A stretch of 64,000 nt of DNA from JALZUV01 sp964654855 (GCA_964654855.1 CAZZJS010000004.1:155025-219024), one strand, 5' to 3'. Counted from the first letter of the stretch, positions 16,171 through 24,993 are shown. The notes: generated from the sequence alone by a model not told the origin. Made by a program: numbers and translations.

Positions 16171-16244
16171 TTATTGGTAATCGGTAATCAATCATTAGTG
16201 AAGGTCTAACTTTACCATTTATCAATTACTGGTTACTAGTTACC
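16171..16244. repeat. Facing heptanucleotide repeats between dnaQ and the polysaccharide cassette
   Basis: On the plus strand GGTAATC occurs twice in tandem (16176-16189), followed by the related AATCATT. Facing it, the minus strand from 16244 reads GGTAACT, AGTAACC, AGTAATT, GATAAAT, GGTAAAG, the same 7-base unit decaying over five copies. The two arms form an imperfect inverted repeat across the only 83-base gap between dnaQ and the divergent cassette. Origin and role unknown. Confidence 0.6.
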
Positions 16245-16246
16245 CC

Positions 16247-17335
16247 ATGAATCGCGCAATTTTCATTCTTGGCATGCATCGCAGTGGCACTTCTGCCCTT
16301 GCGCGTGTGGTGAATTTACTAGGAGCTGATCTCGGCAATCACCTTATGGAGGCAGCGGAAGATAACCAAAAAGGCTTTTTCGAACATGAGCCTATCGTAC
16401 AAGTTCACGAACAATTACTGACTGAGCTTGGCTTAAGCTGGTATGATGGACTGCCATTACCAGACGGATGGCTGGAAAGCGAAGCCGCCGATAATGCCCG
16501 CACCGCCATTGCTGAAATTTTAGATGATGAATTTTCTGAATGCCCCATTTGGGCACTGAAAGACCCTCGCCAATGTCGCCTCATGCAACTTTGGATGCCC
16601 TTGCTAGAAGATCGCGAGATTAAGCCTCACTTCATCATCGCCTACCGTCATCCGTTAGAAGTAGCGGCATCCCTTCATAAACGCGATGGTATGAATGAAG
16701 ATACAGCGCTACTTTGCTGGCTGAGTTATACACTGGAAGCCCTTATAGCCGCCGAGGGTCATCCGCAAACGATTCTCTCTTACAATGAATTATTAAGTGA
16801 TTGGCAAGACGCCATGAAGCGCGCCTCTCAAGATTTAAATCTTGATTGGTCGGTTTCACTGAAAGACGCAGCTAAAGAGGTTGATGGCTTTCTGTCACCT
16901 GAATTACGTAACCATAAACAAGAACCTAAAAACCTAGGTGCACCTTATGATGCTTGTTTAGCCCTATTGGAAAAACCAAATTCAAAGAAACTTCATCAGC
17001 TAGTTAAAACATGGAAAGCTCAAACGGCCGCCATCGCTCCGCTCTTGCGTGAAGCACGTTTAGAGAATTTATCTCTACAGCATCAACTTATAGAAGCAAA
17101 AAAACAGGCCGCCAAAGCGAGTCACCGCACAGATGATTTAGAGACCCAATTTCAAACGCTTACACAACGCTTGAACGAAGTAGAAGCCGAAGCCGCCAGT
17201 CGCGAAGCTACTCTTAAAACTCAGCTTGAATCCGTCTATGATTCAAGCAGCTGGAAAGTCACCGAACCAATGCGGAAATTAAGCAGTGCTATTGGCGGTG
17301 GGAAAAAGCTGGCAAAACAAGATGATAAGAGCTAA
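16247..17335 (+). CDS. Sulfotransferase-like protein with C-terminal coiled coil
   Basis: 362 residues. The N-terminal 220 residues look like a PAPS sulfotransferase: P-loop-like GMHRSGTSALAR (5'-phosphosulfate loop, residues 9-20), KDPRQCRLM, and AYRHPLEVAASLHKRDGM (3'-phosphate binding). A coiled coil follows (about 270-340), ending in VYDSSSWKVTEPMRKL, a motif often found at the end of surface-polysaccharide glycosyltransferases and methyltransferases. It is the first gene of a three-gene run and probably sulfates or modifies a surface glycan. Acceptor unknown. Confidence 0.75.
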   Translation: MNRAIFILGMHRSGTSALARVVNLLGADLGNHLMEAAEDNQKGFFEHEPIVQVHEQLLTELGLSWYDGLPLPDGWLESEAADNARTAIAEILDDEFSECPIWALKDPRQCRLMQLWMPLLEDREIKPHFIIAYRHPLEVAASLHKRDGMNEDTALLCWLSYTLEALIAAEGHPQTILSYNELLSDWQDAMKRASQDLNLDWSVSLKDAAKEVDGFLSPELRNHKQEPKNLGAPYDACLALLEKPNSKKLHQLVKTWKAQTAAIAPLLREARLENLSLQHQLIEAKKQAAKASHRTDDLETQFQTLTQRLNEVEAEAASREATLKTQLESVYDSSSWKVTEPMRKLSSAIGGGKKLAKQDDKS

Positions 17336-17345
17336 AAACCGCACC

Positions 17346-18566
17346 ATGACAAAAAGAGTGATATTTACCAGCTGCGCAACCAACTATATTCCTAAAGCAC
17401 GCGTGCTAGCGGAAAGTGTGAAGCAGTTTCACCCCGAAATTGACGTATTTGTTCTACTCGCAGATACGCCGCCAGATGGATTTTCCCTTAAAAATGAAGC
17501 CTTCGATACACTCTTTGCCGCTAAAGATTTGGGCATTGAAGATTATGAGCGGTGGATTTTCGGCCATCGCATTGTTGAGGCTTGCACTGCCGTAAAACCC
17601 TTCATGCTGCGCCACTTGCTGGAACAGGGCTATGATGAAGTGATTTATTTTGATCCTGATATTGCCATTTTCACCACGCTTGAGCCTATCTTCGATGGAT
17701 TTAAAAAGGGCAGCGTATTGCTGACTCCGCATATTAATGAACCCGAAGCTACGACCGAAGCCATTAAAGATAATGAGCTAAACTCACTTAAGCACGGGCT
17801 TTATAACTTTGGTTTTGTTGCTGTAAAGAATGACGAAACGGGTCGCGCTTATGCCGATTGGTGGGCAGAGCGTTGTTATTTCCGCTGCTTTGACGATATT
17901 GCCGGCGGTAATTTCACCGACCAAAAGTGGAATGATCTCGTTCCCGTCTTTTTCGATAATGTGCATTTACTCAAACATCCGGGCTGCAATGTCGCCACGT
18001 GGAATTACGCTCAACGCAAACTTGAAGGGTCGCTCAAAGACGGTATCACCGTTAATGGCGAGGCCTTCATTTTTCATCACTTTACCGGTTTTGATAGCGG
18101 CGCTCATATTTTGATGCGGGATAAATATGGCAAAGATATGCCCGCAGCGCTGGAACTTAGCCATTGGTATGTCGATGCTTGCGACAAATATTCCGAAGAA
18201 AAGCTAGAAGCGGTGCCTTGGGCTTATGGCTCATATGATGATGGCCAACCTGTACAAGCGCACCATCGCGCGCTTTATCGTACCCGCGAAGATTTGCGTG
18301 AGGCTTTCCCACAGCCTTTCTCCACCGCTAAACAGGGTAAGCATAAAATGTGTTTTCCTGAATGGTTGAAAAATGAAGGCCTGCTTGATTATGCTCCTTT
18401 TATCGGAGAAGCCGTTCGCCCATTCCGTCAATTTATGCGCGATACGCGATTTGAATTTGATGGCTATGTCACTCGTACCAATCGCCTAAAAGGGTGGCAA
18501 AAACGCGGTGTGCTTAAACTTTCCGGCTTCGTTTTCGGTCTCGCTGGTGGGAAGAAAGCAGCCTAA
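17346..18566 (+). CDS. Glycosyltransferase, GT8-like DxD type
   Basis: 406 residues from ATG 17346. The opening KRVIFTSCATNYIPKARVLAESVKQFHPE and the metal-binding YFDPDIAIF fit a retaining GT-A (GT8-like) fold; GLYNFGFVAVKNDE and HHFTGFDSG support nucleotide-sugar transferase activity. No membrane segments, so it acts on the cytoplasmic face. It starts 10 bases after the sulfotransferase stop, and its own stop overlaps the next start (TAATG). Longer in-frame starts (17286, 17322) overlap the upstream gene and lack homology. Confidence 0.8.
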   Translation: MTKRVIFTSCATNYIPKARVLAESVKQFHPEIDVFVLLADTPPDGFSLKNEAFDTLFAAKDLGIEDYERWIFGHRIVEACTAVKPFMLRHLLEQGYDEVIYFDPDIAIFTTLEPIFDGFKKGSVLLTPHINEPEATTEAIKDNELNSLKHGLYNFGFVAVKNDETGRAYADWWAERCYFRCFDDIAGGNFTDQKWNDLVPVFFDNVHLLKHPGCNVATWNYAQRKLEGSLKDGITVNGEAFIFHHFTGFDSGAHILMRDKYGKDMPAALELSHWYVDACDKYSEEKLEAVPWAYGSYDDGQPVQAHHRALYRTREDLREAFPQPFSTAKQGKHKMCFPEWLKNEGLLDYAPFIGEAVRPFRQFMRDTRFEFDGYVTRTNRLKGWQKRGVLKLSGFVFGLAGGKKAA

Positions 18567-19960
18567 TGAAGCAACAGCTGGTTGAGTTTGCGCGCCAAGT
18601 TTTGCGAGTTTCACCGCTGCGCGCTGTGCATAAACGTAAAATTCAGCGTTTTTGTTTTCTAACATTTCCTTCCCTTTTCCGCCATTTGCCAGCCTATCAG
18701 CTATGGAGCCTGCAAAACCCCGCCATTGCCGATAAAGAGTTGCGTAAGATGGATTTGCCGCAAAAACGTTCTGATACTTTAGAAGAGCCTATTTTTAAGA
18801 GTGAAAATCCAAGCATTTTAATGGTTAGTCATAGTTTGGGCGGCGGCACTGAGCATCACCTCAAACAGCTTGGTGAAAAACTGGAACAAGAAGATGTGAC
18901 TGTTTGGGCATTGCGCAGCCTCGGTTCTGAGTGGGTGCGCTTATTGCCTTATGATAATTTAGAGGATGAAGGTTTAATTTACCATCTTGAGACTGAGTCT
19001 GAACTTCTGCTTCAGCAGTTAGAGCTATTTGATATTCGCCTCATTCATGTTCATCACCTCGTCGATTTCACCGCTGGCTTTAGCAATAAAATTCGATCTT
19101 TTGCTGAACGGTTAGAGATCCCTTACGATTTCACCGCCCATGATTATTTAAGCATCTGCCCGCGTTTTACTCTTTATAGCGATGCTACACGCGGCTATTG
19201 CGGCGAGCCCGATGTAAAACACTGCAGCGGTTGTGTGAAAACTTACGGTTCAGCTGCTGGCAAAGATGTGGATGTTGAAAAATGGCGCACCGATTATGCC
19301 GAATTTCTAAATGCTGCCCGCCATGTTTACACCCCCGATATGGATGTAAAAAATAGACTGGAACGTTATCTCCCAGATTCTACGATTATCAATCGCCCGC
19401 ATTGGGATGAAGCTGAAGTTACTCCGCTCGCTCGCAAAGCAGGTAAAAAACTTCGCGTACTCACCTTAGGTGGTATCGCACCTCATAAAGGCTCGATGGT
19501 TTTAAAAGAATGCGCCGAAGATGCCAAAAAGCGCGGATTAGATATCGAATTCACCTTGATTGGCTTTAGCGACATTGATTGGCAATTAAACAAATTTATG
19601 ACTGTGACCGGCCCTTATAAACAAGCTGAGTTACCACAAATGCTAAAAGACGGCGAATTTGATATGGTTTTCCTACCTGCTACTTGGCCGGAAACCTTCA
19701 ACTATACTTTATCTGAGATTCTACATTTTGGCATTTATCCGGTGAGTTTTGAGATTGGTGCCATTGCGCGAAGAATTCGTGAAATAGGCTATGGAAGCGT
19801 TCTACCTTATAAACTCTATCGCTATGCTAGTGATATTAACGATGCTTTATTAGCCATTACTATTGAGGATGCTCCCGTTGAGAAACTCAAATCAGCGCAA
19901 GCCAGCTACGCTAATATTTTAGATGAATATTATAATTTAGAAATAAAAGCTTCTAGCTGA
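18566..19960 (+). CDS. Glycosyltransferase, GT4-like (GT-B fold)
   Basis: 464 residues. The N-terminal domain has ILMVSHSLGGGTEHHLKQLGEKL, the glycine-rich acceptor loop of GT4 enzymes; the C-terminal domain has RVLTLGGIAPHKGSMVLKECAEDA and FLPATWPETFNYTLSEILHFGIYPVSFEIGAIARRI, where the usual E-x7-E motif appears as a variant. A Cys-rich insert (ICPRFTLYSDATRGYCGEPDVKHCSGC) near 200-230 could bind metal. The 3' end overlaps the convergent coaE by 31 bases. Likely part of surface glycan synthesis. Confidence 0.82.
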   Translation: MKQQLVEFARQVLRVSPLRAVHKRKIQRFCFLTFPSLFRHLPAYQLWSLQNPAIADKELRKMDLPQKRSDTLEEPIFKSENPSILMVSHSLGGGTEHHLKQLGEKLEQEDVTVWALRSLGSEWVRLLPYDNLEDEGLIYHLETESELLLQQLELFDIRLIHVHHLVDFTAGFSNKIRSFAERLEIPYDFTAHDYLSICPRFTLYSDATRGYCGEPDVKHCSGCVKTYGSAAGKDVDVEKWRTDYAEFLNAARHVYTPDMDVKNRLERYLPDSTIINRPHWDEAEVTPLARKAGKKLRVLTLGGIAPHKGSMVLKECAEDAKKRGLDIEFTLIGFSDIDWQLNKFMTVTGPYKQAELPQMLKDGEFDMVFLPATWPETFNYTLSEILHFGIYPVSFEIGAIARRIREIGYGSVLPYKLYRYASDINDALLAITIEDAPVEKLKSAQASYANILDEYYNLEIKASS

Positions 19961-20514
19961 GCCTTGCTGGATTCCAATCCATCAGATGTATCAATCACCA
20001 CATCTGCTCTTTTGCGTTTTTCAGCATCCGGCATTTGACGGGATAGGATTTGCTGAAGTTTCTCTTCCGTCATCCATTCACGTTCCATTGCCCGCTCACG
20101 CTGCATTTCAGGCGAACAACTAACCACCATTACTTTATCGCAAATGCTTTGCGCACCTGTTTCAAATAACAAAGGAATTTCTAACACTAAGATCGGCCAA
20201 TTTTCTGCTTTAGCTTGGGCAATCAACGCTAGATTAACAGCACGCACTTTAGGGTGGAGGAACTCTTCTAACTGTGAGAGTTTATCCTGATCAGCAAAAA
20301 CCTCCATACCGAGATTTTGACGATTTACGACTTCATCTTCCACCGCATTTGGAAACACCCCTGCGATTTGAGAAATAAGCGCTTTATCTTCAGCCAATAA
20401 TTGATGCACCACCGCATCTGCATCGCTCACTTTAGCACCTAGCTCCGCTAGCTGTTTTGCCACCGTGCTTTTACCCATGGCGATGGAGCCTGTAAGTCCA
20501 ATAGTGATGGTCAT
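19930..20514 (-). CDS. coaE: Dephospho-CoA kinase
   Basis: 194 residues. P-loop GLTGSIAMGKST (6-17), DADAVVHQLL, FLHPKVRA, and LEIPLLFETG followed by CDKVMVVSCSPEMQRER. It performs the last step of coenzyme A synthesis. The last 10 codons overlap the convergent GT4 gene, unusual for a housekeeping gene and consistent with the cassette having been placed tightly beside it. It lies downstream of aroE with one unknown gene between. Confidence 0.94.
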   Translation of the reverse strand: MTITIGLTGSIAMGKSTVAKQLAELGAKVSDADAVVHQLLAEDKALISQIAGVFPNAVEDEVVNRQNLGMEVFADQDKLSQLEEFLHPKVRAVNLALIAQAKAENWPILVLEIPLLFETGAQSICDKVMVVSCSPEMQRERAMEREWMTEEKLQQILSRQMPDAEKRKRADVVIDTSDGLESSKAQLEAFISKL

Positions 20515-20518
20515 AAAA

Positions 20519-20986
20519 TTAGCTTAATACAAGCTCGCCGCCCTGTCCAAGATCATTGTAGAAGAAAGATTCTCGATTTTTTTCCAAAATCTCGATTATT
20601 TTTGTTCTAACTTCGTTTACTTCTTTTTTTGTGTCTAAATGTAAATCTTTAGGGAGTCTGAGATATTTCGTTTCTTCAATAAGGTAGTCCATATCTTTGA
20701 TAAGTTCTTTTTGTAATTTTTCGTGTTTTTTCTGTAAAATTAGCGGACTTCCCGTTTCTGCGGATTGACACATATTTTGATACTTACTGACAAGATTGTT
20801 TCTCTTCTCAATTGCGATACCTAAAAATTCATTCACTTTTTCAGATTTATTCTCCAAGTCATGAAATTGAAGGCGTTCAATAAATTTTCCAAAATTAATG
20901 TAAAAGCGTTGTCCTAAAATTTCTTGAGTTTCCAACTCTTCTAATAGCTGAGCCTTAGGATCATATTTTTCAGGTGATAAGTCCAT
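20519..20986 (-). CDS. Unknown small helical protein between aroE and coaE
   Basis: 155 residues, family not recognised. Lys/Glu/Leu-rich and predicted nearly all helical, with likely coiled-coil segments (about 40-70 and 85-105); no signal peptide or membrane segment. The coding strand is visibly more A+T-rich than aroE or coaE. It overlaps the aroE 3' end by 17 bases and stops 4 bases before coaE, so it is translated from the same mRNA. In most alphaproteobacteria aroE and coaE are adjacent, so it looks like an insertion. Confidence 0.65.
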   Translation of the reverse strand: MDLSPEKYDPKAQLLEELETQEILGQRFYINFGKFIERLQFHDLENKSEKVNEFLGIAIEKRNNLVSKYQNMCQSAETGSPLILQKKHEKLQKELIKDMDYLIEETKYLRLPKDLHLDTKKEVNEVRTKIIEILEKNRESFFYNDLGQGGELVLS

Positions 20987-21782
20987 CTCGTATTGTTTTA
21001 TCCGCTTCTGGTTTTATTCCAAAGAAGGCTTCAAAAGCGGGAACGGCTTGATGAATGAGCATTCCCAATCCATCAACGGTTGGGTTTCCTCGTTCAGCTG
21101 CTTGCTTTAAAAGCATTGTATGAAGTGGATTATAAACAATATCCGTAACTAAAGCGTTAACAGGAAGTGACTCTAAGTTGAGTTCTAATTCAGGTTGATT
21201 TTTCATTCCCAAGCTAGTCGTATTAATCAGTAGGCTCGCAGCAGATAGTGATTCAGAGCTATTCTTCCAATCTTCAACTTGAATGGATGGATGCATTTCA
21301 GCTAAAGCTTCTGCCTTTGAACGTGTACGATTAAGAAGGGTAATTTGCGTAACTCCTTCTGCTAATAAACCTGCTATCACTGCACGTGCTGCACCACCTG
21401 CTCCTAAGATAATTGCATGATTTAGATATGGTGAAAGATTCTCCACCCCCTCACGCAGGTTCTCAATAAATCCATAAGCATCCGTATTATCGCCATGAAT
21501 CTTCTCATCTTTAAACGTCACGGTATTAACCGCGCCGATTAGCTTTGCTTTAGCAGAAATCTGATCAAGATAGGGAGTCACTTGTTCTTTTAATGGAACG
21601 GTTAAATTAACCCCTGTATACCCTTCTTCCTTTAGCTTAGATATCCTCTCACCAAGGAATTCAGGCGATGTCTTGATTGCCTCATAATCTCCCTCAATAC
21701 CATATTTCTTTAACCAATAACCATGAAGTTTGGGGGACAGCGAATGGCTGATTGGATAACCAAGCACGGCAGCGCGTTTCAT
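20970..21782 (-). CDS. aroE: Shikimate dehydrogenase
   Basis: 270 residues. Signatures: LGYPISHSLSPKLHGYWL, GVNLTVPLKEQVTPYLD (catalytic Lys), NTDAYGFIENL (catalytic Asp), the NADP-binding GAGGAARAVIAGLL followed by NRT, and TTSLGM. It reduces 3-dehydroshikimate in aromatic amino-acid synthesis. Its start overlaps the ppsR stop by 4 bases (ATGA), giving a ppsR-aroE-unknown-coaE operon. The maf gene often found in this block is absent. Confidence 0.95.
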   Translation of the reverse strand: MKRAAVLGYPISHSLSPKLHGYWLKKYGIEGDYEAIKTSPEFLGERISKLKEEGYTGVNLTVPLKEQVTPYLDQISAKAKLIGAVNTVTFKDEKIHGDNTDAYGFIENLREGVENLSPYLNHAIILGAGGAARAVIAGLLAEGVTQITLLNRTRSKAEALAEMHPSIQVEDWKNSSESLSAASLLINTTSLGMKNQPELELNLESLPVNALVTDIVYNPLHTMLLKQAAERGNPTVDGLGMLIHQAVPAFEAFFGIKPEADKTIRDGLIT

Positions 21783-22615
21783 GAAGTTCCTTCTTTATTA
21801 GCCTCTTCTTCAAGACGACGGTGATAAATATTTAAAATAGCAGCTGCTGTTTCTTCGACAGAGCGTTGAGAAACATCGATGACTGGCCAGCCATTTTGAC
21901 GATAAAGCTGACGGGCAGTTTTAATTTCTTCCTCAACTTTTTCATTATCCGCATAGTGGTCCAGATTTTTATGACCAATGGATTCTAAGCGGCTACGGCG
22001 AATTTCAATTAAACGGTTTGGATGAATAATCAGCCCAACAATAAGTGCATCTTCTACGGCAAAAAGCTCTTCTGGTAGATCAACTCCATAAACATAAGGT
22101 ACATTTGCTGCTTTCAAGCCACCATAAGCCAAATAAACACAAGTGGGAGATTTACTCGTTCGTGAAGGGCCAACGAGAATAATATCGGAGGAAGCCAACT
22201 CCCAATGGCGTTTTCCATCATCGTGACTAAGGGTATAATCAATCGCTTCAATCCGACTAAAATAATTATCATTCATTTCATGTCGGCTACCTGGGCGGGC
22301 AGAAGTTTCTTGCTGTAAATAAGCTGAAAGCGTGTTGGATGCTCGTTCCAATGGATTAATACAAGGTAGATTTAAACGCGCGCAAATACGTTGTAGCTTT
22401 TCGTTCAATTCACCATCAACCATCGTATAAAAAACAGGACCTGGGCTAGCAATCAAAGCTTGCTCAAATCTTTCTAGTTGCTTTTCACTACGCAATAAGG
22501 CCCAAATATGTTCTTGTCCATCTACTTCGTCAAATTCAGCCACCACCGCGCGCGCAATCGCACTAACCGTTCCGGCAGTCGAATCAGAAACCAAGTGAAT
22601 GTGAAGTTCTTTCAT
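21779..22615 (-). CDS. ppsR: Pyruvate, water dikinase / PPDK regulatory protein (kinase-pyrophosphorylase)
   Basis: 278 residues. DUF299 family: LHIHLVSDSTAGTVSAIARAVVAEF at the N-terminus and the P-loop-like GPSRTSKSPTCVYLAYGG at about 150-167, followed by NVPYVYGVDLPEELF. These bifunctional enzymes reversibly phosphorylate a Thr of PEP synthase or pyruvate phosphate dikinase. The gene corresponds to the one that flanks oriC opposite hemE in Caulobacter and Rickettsia. A perfect DnaA box abuts its start codon. Confidence 0.92.
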   Translation of the reverse strand: MKELHIHLVSDSTAGTVSAIARAVVAEFDEVDGQEHIWALLRSEKQLERFEQALIASPGPVFYTMVDGELNEKLQRICARLNLPCINPLERASNTLSAYLQQETSARPGSRHEMNDNYFSRIEAIDYTLSHDDGKRHWELASSDIILVGPSRTSKSPTCVYLAYGGLKAANVPYVYGVDLPEELFAVEDALIVGLIIHPNRLIEIRRSRLESIGHKNLDHYADNEKVEEEIKTARQLYRQNGWPVIDVSQRSVEETAAAILNIYHRRLEEEANKEGTS

Positions 22616-22920
22616 TGTGGATAAGTCATAGCATAAATGCAGCTGAAATCTATGGATGGATGAGTGGGTAAAATAATTTAATCAATTTCCCACAAACTAC
22701 CGTGGTTTTTTGAACCAATTATACACATGGTGAAGGCTAAAATTATAGTTCATGGAATAACTATATAAAAACCATGAACTATAGCCAATTTAACTTGTGG
22801 AAATCTATGCGTATAAGTGAAGTATGATAAATAATCCCCAAGATTCATAGGGATATAAAACTACTACTATCTTATTAAAATATATTATTTATTTTATTTG
22901 TTTGATTGGAAAATCTGGTT
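22616..22920. other. oriC: Probable chromosomal replication origin (oriC)
   Basis: The 318-base non-coding gap between divergent ppsR and hemE. Observed: a perfect DnaA box TGTGGATAA (22616-22624); TTATACACA (22719-22727, fits TTWTNCACA); weaker two-mismatch boxes at 22663-22671, 22686-22694, 22796-22804 and 22832-22840; a 12-bp perfect inverted repeat TATAGTTCATGG/CCATGAACTATA (22744-22755/22772-22783); CTACTACTA (22861-22869), whose complement reads 3'-GATGATGAT-5' going away from the boxes, as DnaA-trios do; and an A+T-rich unwinding candidate (22865-22910). One GANTC (22842-22846). The hemE-flanked location is that of known alphaproteobacterial origins. No clear CtrA site (TTAA-N7-TTAA) was seen. 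Confidence 0.72.
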
Positions 22921-22933
22921 TACACCATCGGTC

Positions 22934-23953
22934 ATGATAACAAAACGGCTTTTACAAACCCTCGACGGAAAGGTGCTTAAAAAACCCCCTTTTTGGTTTA
23001 TGCGTCAAGCAGGTAGATATTTGCCTGAATATTTGGAAACACGAGCTAGCTGTGGTGGTTTTCTCGATCTGTGTTTCACCCCTGAAAAAGCAGCAGAAGT
23101 AACATTACAGCCTATTCACCGTTTTGATATGGATGCTGCTATTCTTTTTTCGGATATTTTAGTGATTCCATTGGCTCTTGGGCAAGAGGTTAGTTTTGTT
23201 AAAGGGGAGGGGCCAAAGCTTCCTCCCATCACTTTAGCATCTGAAGTTGAAGCATTAAATTATGAACCAGAAAAGCTCTTCCCGATTTACGGAACACTAG
23301 GTATTTTATCAGAAGAATTACCGAAAGATAAAACACTTATCGGATTTTCTGGCAGTCCGTGGACATTAGCGTGTTACATGATTGAGGGTGGGGGAAGTAA
23401 GGATTTTGCCAAGGCTCGAAAATTTGGACATACCCAGCCACAGGCCTTTTCGCAGCTTTTAACAAAGTTAGAAAATGCGATTATTGATTACTGTGGTTGC
23501 CAAATTGATGCGGGAGCTGAAGTGGTTCAACTGTTTGATAGTTGGTCAGGTGTTTGTTCTGCCCAAGAATTTGATGACTGGGTGGTAGCTCCAACCAAGC
23601 GAATTGTGGCGGCGCTAAAAGCGAAATACCCGAAGGTTCCGGTGATTGGCTTTCCACGTTTAGCCGGTATTGGTTATCGTCGTTACGTAAAAGAAACGGG
23701 TATCGATGCGGTGGGAATGGATGTGCAAATTACACCACAATGGGCGAAATCGCATCTATCCGAATTTGCGGTGGTGCAAGGAAATTTAGATCCAATTCTT
23801 TTGGCAACTGATGGCGATGCAGCGATAGAACAGGCTAAATTCTTGTTAGAGTCATATAAAGATGTGCCTTTCATTTTCAATTTAGGGCATGGCTTTATTC
23901 CTGAAACGCCCGTTAAAAATGTTGAACGCTTAGTGGAACTCTTAAAGTCATGA
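22934..23953 (+). CDS. hemE: Uroporphyrinogen decarboxylase
   Basis: 339 residues from ATG 22934; an in-frame TTG at 22898 lies in the A+T-rich origin region and is rejected. Signatures: PFWFMRQAGRYLPEY (substrate-binding Arg), ILFSDILVIPLALG (catalytic Asp), GFSGSPWTLACYMIEG and FNLGHGFIPETP. It decarboxylates uroporphyrinogen III to coproporphyrinogen III. No Shine-Dalgarno is obvious. The stop overlaps the hemH start (ATGA), so the two are coupled. Confidence 0.96.
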   Translation: MITKRLLQTLDGKVLKKPPFWFMRQAGRYLPEYLETRASCGGFLDLCFTPEKAAEVTLQPIHRFDMDAAILFSDILVIPLALGQEVSFVKGEGPKLPPITLASEVEALNYEPEKLFPIYGTLGILSEELPKDKTLIGFSGSPWTLACYMIEGGGSKDFAKARKFGHTQPQAFSQLLTKLENAIIDYCGCQIDAGAEVVQLFDSWSGVCSAQEFDDWVVAPTKRIVAALKAKYPKVPVIGFPRLAGIGYRRYVKETGIDAVGMDVQITPQWAKSHLSEFAVVQGNLDPILLATDGDAAIEQAKFLLESYKDVPFIFNLGHGFIPETPVKNVERLVELLKS

Positions 23954-24987
23954 AAAAAGTTGCAGTGGTTTTACTGAATCTAGGTGGGCCGGATAAACCA
24001 GAATCGGTACAACCATTTCTGTTTAATCTATTCAATGATAAAGCGATTATTGGTGCACCACAGCCGATACGCTGGATGATTGCAAAACTTATCTCGACTC
24101 GTCGTGCGCCGATTGCGCGTGAAATTTATGAATATTTAGGTGGAAAGTCCCCATTGCTTGAGCTGACTAAAGAACAAGCAAGCGCCTTAGATGAATCTTT
24201 AAAGACAAATAAGAAGGCCGAATATAAGAGCTTTATTTGTATGCGTTATTGGCATCCAATGTCGGCTGAGTCGGTATCTCAGGTCAAAGAATGGGGCGCT
24301 GATGAGGTGATTTTACTGCCGCTCTATCCACAATTCTCAACAACGACGACGGGAAGTTCTTTCAAAGAATGGGAAAAGCATGCCAAGCAACAAGGTTTGA
24401 ATGTCCTAGTCGCACGTGTCGGATGTTATCCAACGCAAAGTGACTTTATTAAATCCCATGCAGTTTTAATCAAAGAAACCTATGAGAAAGCTAAAAAACA
24501 CGGTACCCCGCGTATCTTATTTTCAGCGCATGGCTTACCGCAAAAGATTGTGGATGCTGGTGACCCTTACCAATGGCAGGTAGAGCAAACGGCGGAAGCC
24601 ATTATCGATGAACTTGCTATTGAAGGTTTAGATTCTGTGGTTTGTTATCAAAGTAAGGTGGGGCCCCTTGAATGGTTGAAACCTTCAACGGAATCCGAAA
24701 TTGAGCGAGCGGCTAAAGAAGGTGTTCCAATCGTGATTTTACCCATCGCCTTTGTTTCAGAACATTCCGAAACTCTGGTGGAGCTCGATATTGAATATCG
24801 TGAATTGGCTGAGGAACATGGTATAAAAGGCTATGAGCGCGTACCAGCGCTTGGCACTCAACCTCATTATATTAAAGCGCTTAAGAAAATTTGCTTAGAA
24901 GCGAAACTAGGCCAAACTACTTCGTATAAAGGGATGCGCCTATGCCCACCAGAATTTACTAAATGTGCTTGTCGGGATGCGGCGTAG
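23950..24987 (+). CDS. hemH: Ferrochelatase
   Basis: 345 residues. Signatures: VVLLNLGGPDKPESVQPFLFNLF, MRYWHPMSAESV, LYPQFSTTTTGSS, FSAHGLPQKIVDAGDPY (catalytic His), PIAFVSEHSETLVELDIEY. It inserts Fe2+ into protoporphyrin IX. The C-terminal CPPEFTKCACRDAA supplies three Cys, consistent with the [2Fe-2S] cluster reported in some alphaproteobacterial ferrochelatases; this is suggestive only. Confidence 0.96.
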   Translation: MKKVAVVLLNLGGPDKPESVQPFLFNLFNDKAIIGAPQPIRWMIAKLISTRRAPIAREIYEYLGGKSPLLELTKEQASALDESLKTNKKAEYKSFICMRYWHPMSAESVSQVKEWGADEVILLPLYPQFSTTTTGSSFKEWEKHAKQQGLNVLVARVGCYPTQSDFIKSHAVLIKETYEKAKKHGTPRILFSAHGLPQKIVDAGDPYQWQVEQTAEAIIDELAIEGLDSVVCYQSKVGPLEWLKPSTESEIERAAKEGVPIVILPIAFVSEHSETLVELDIEYRELAEEHGIKGYERVPALGTQPHYIKALKKICLEAKLGQTTSYKGMRLCPPEFTKCACRDAA

Positions 24988-24993
24988 TGAGCT

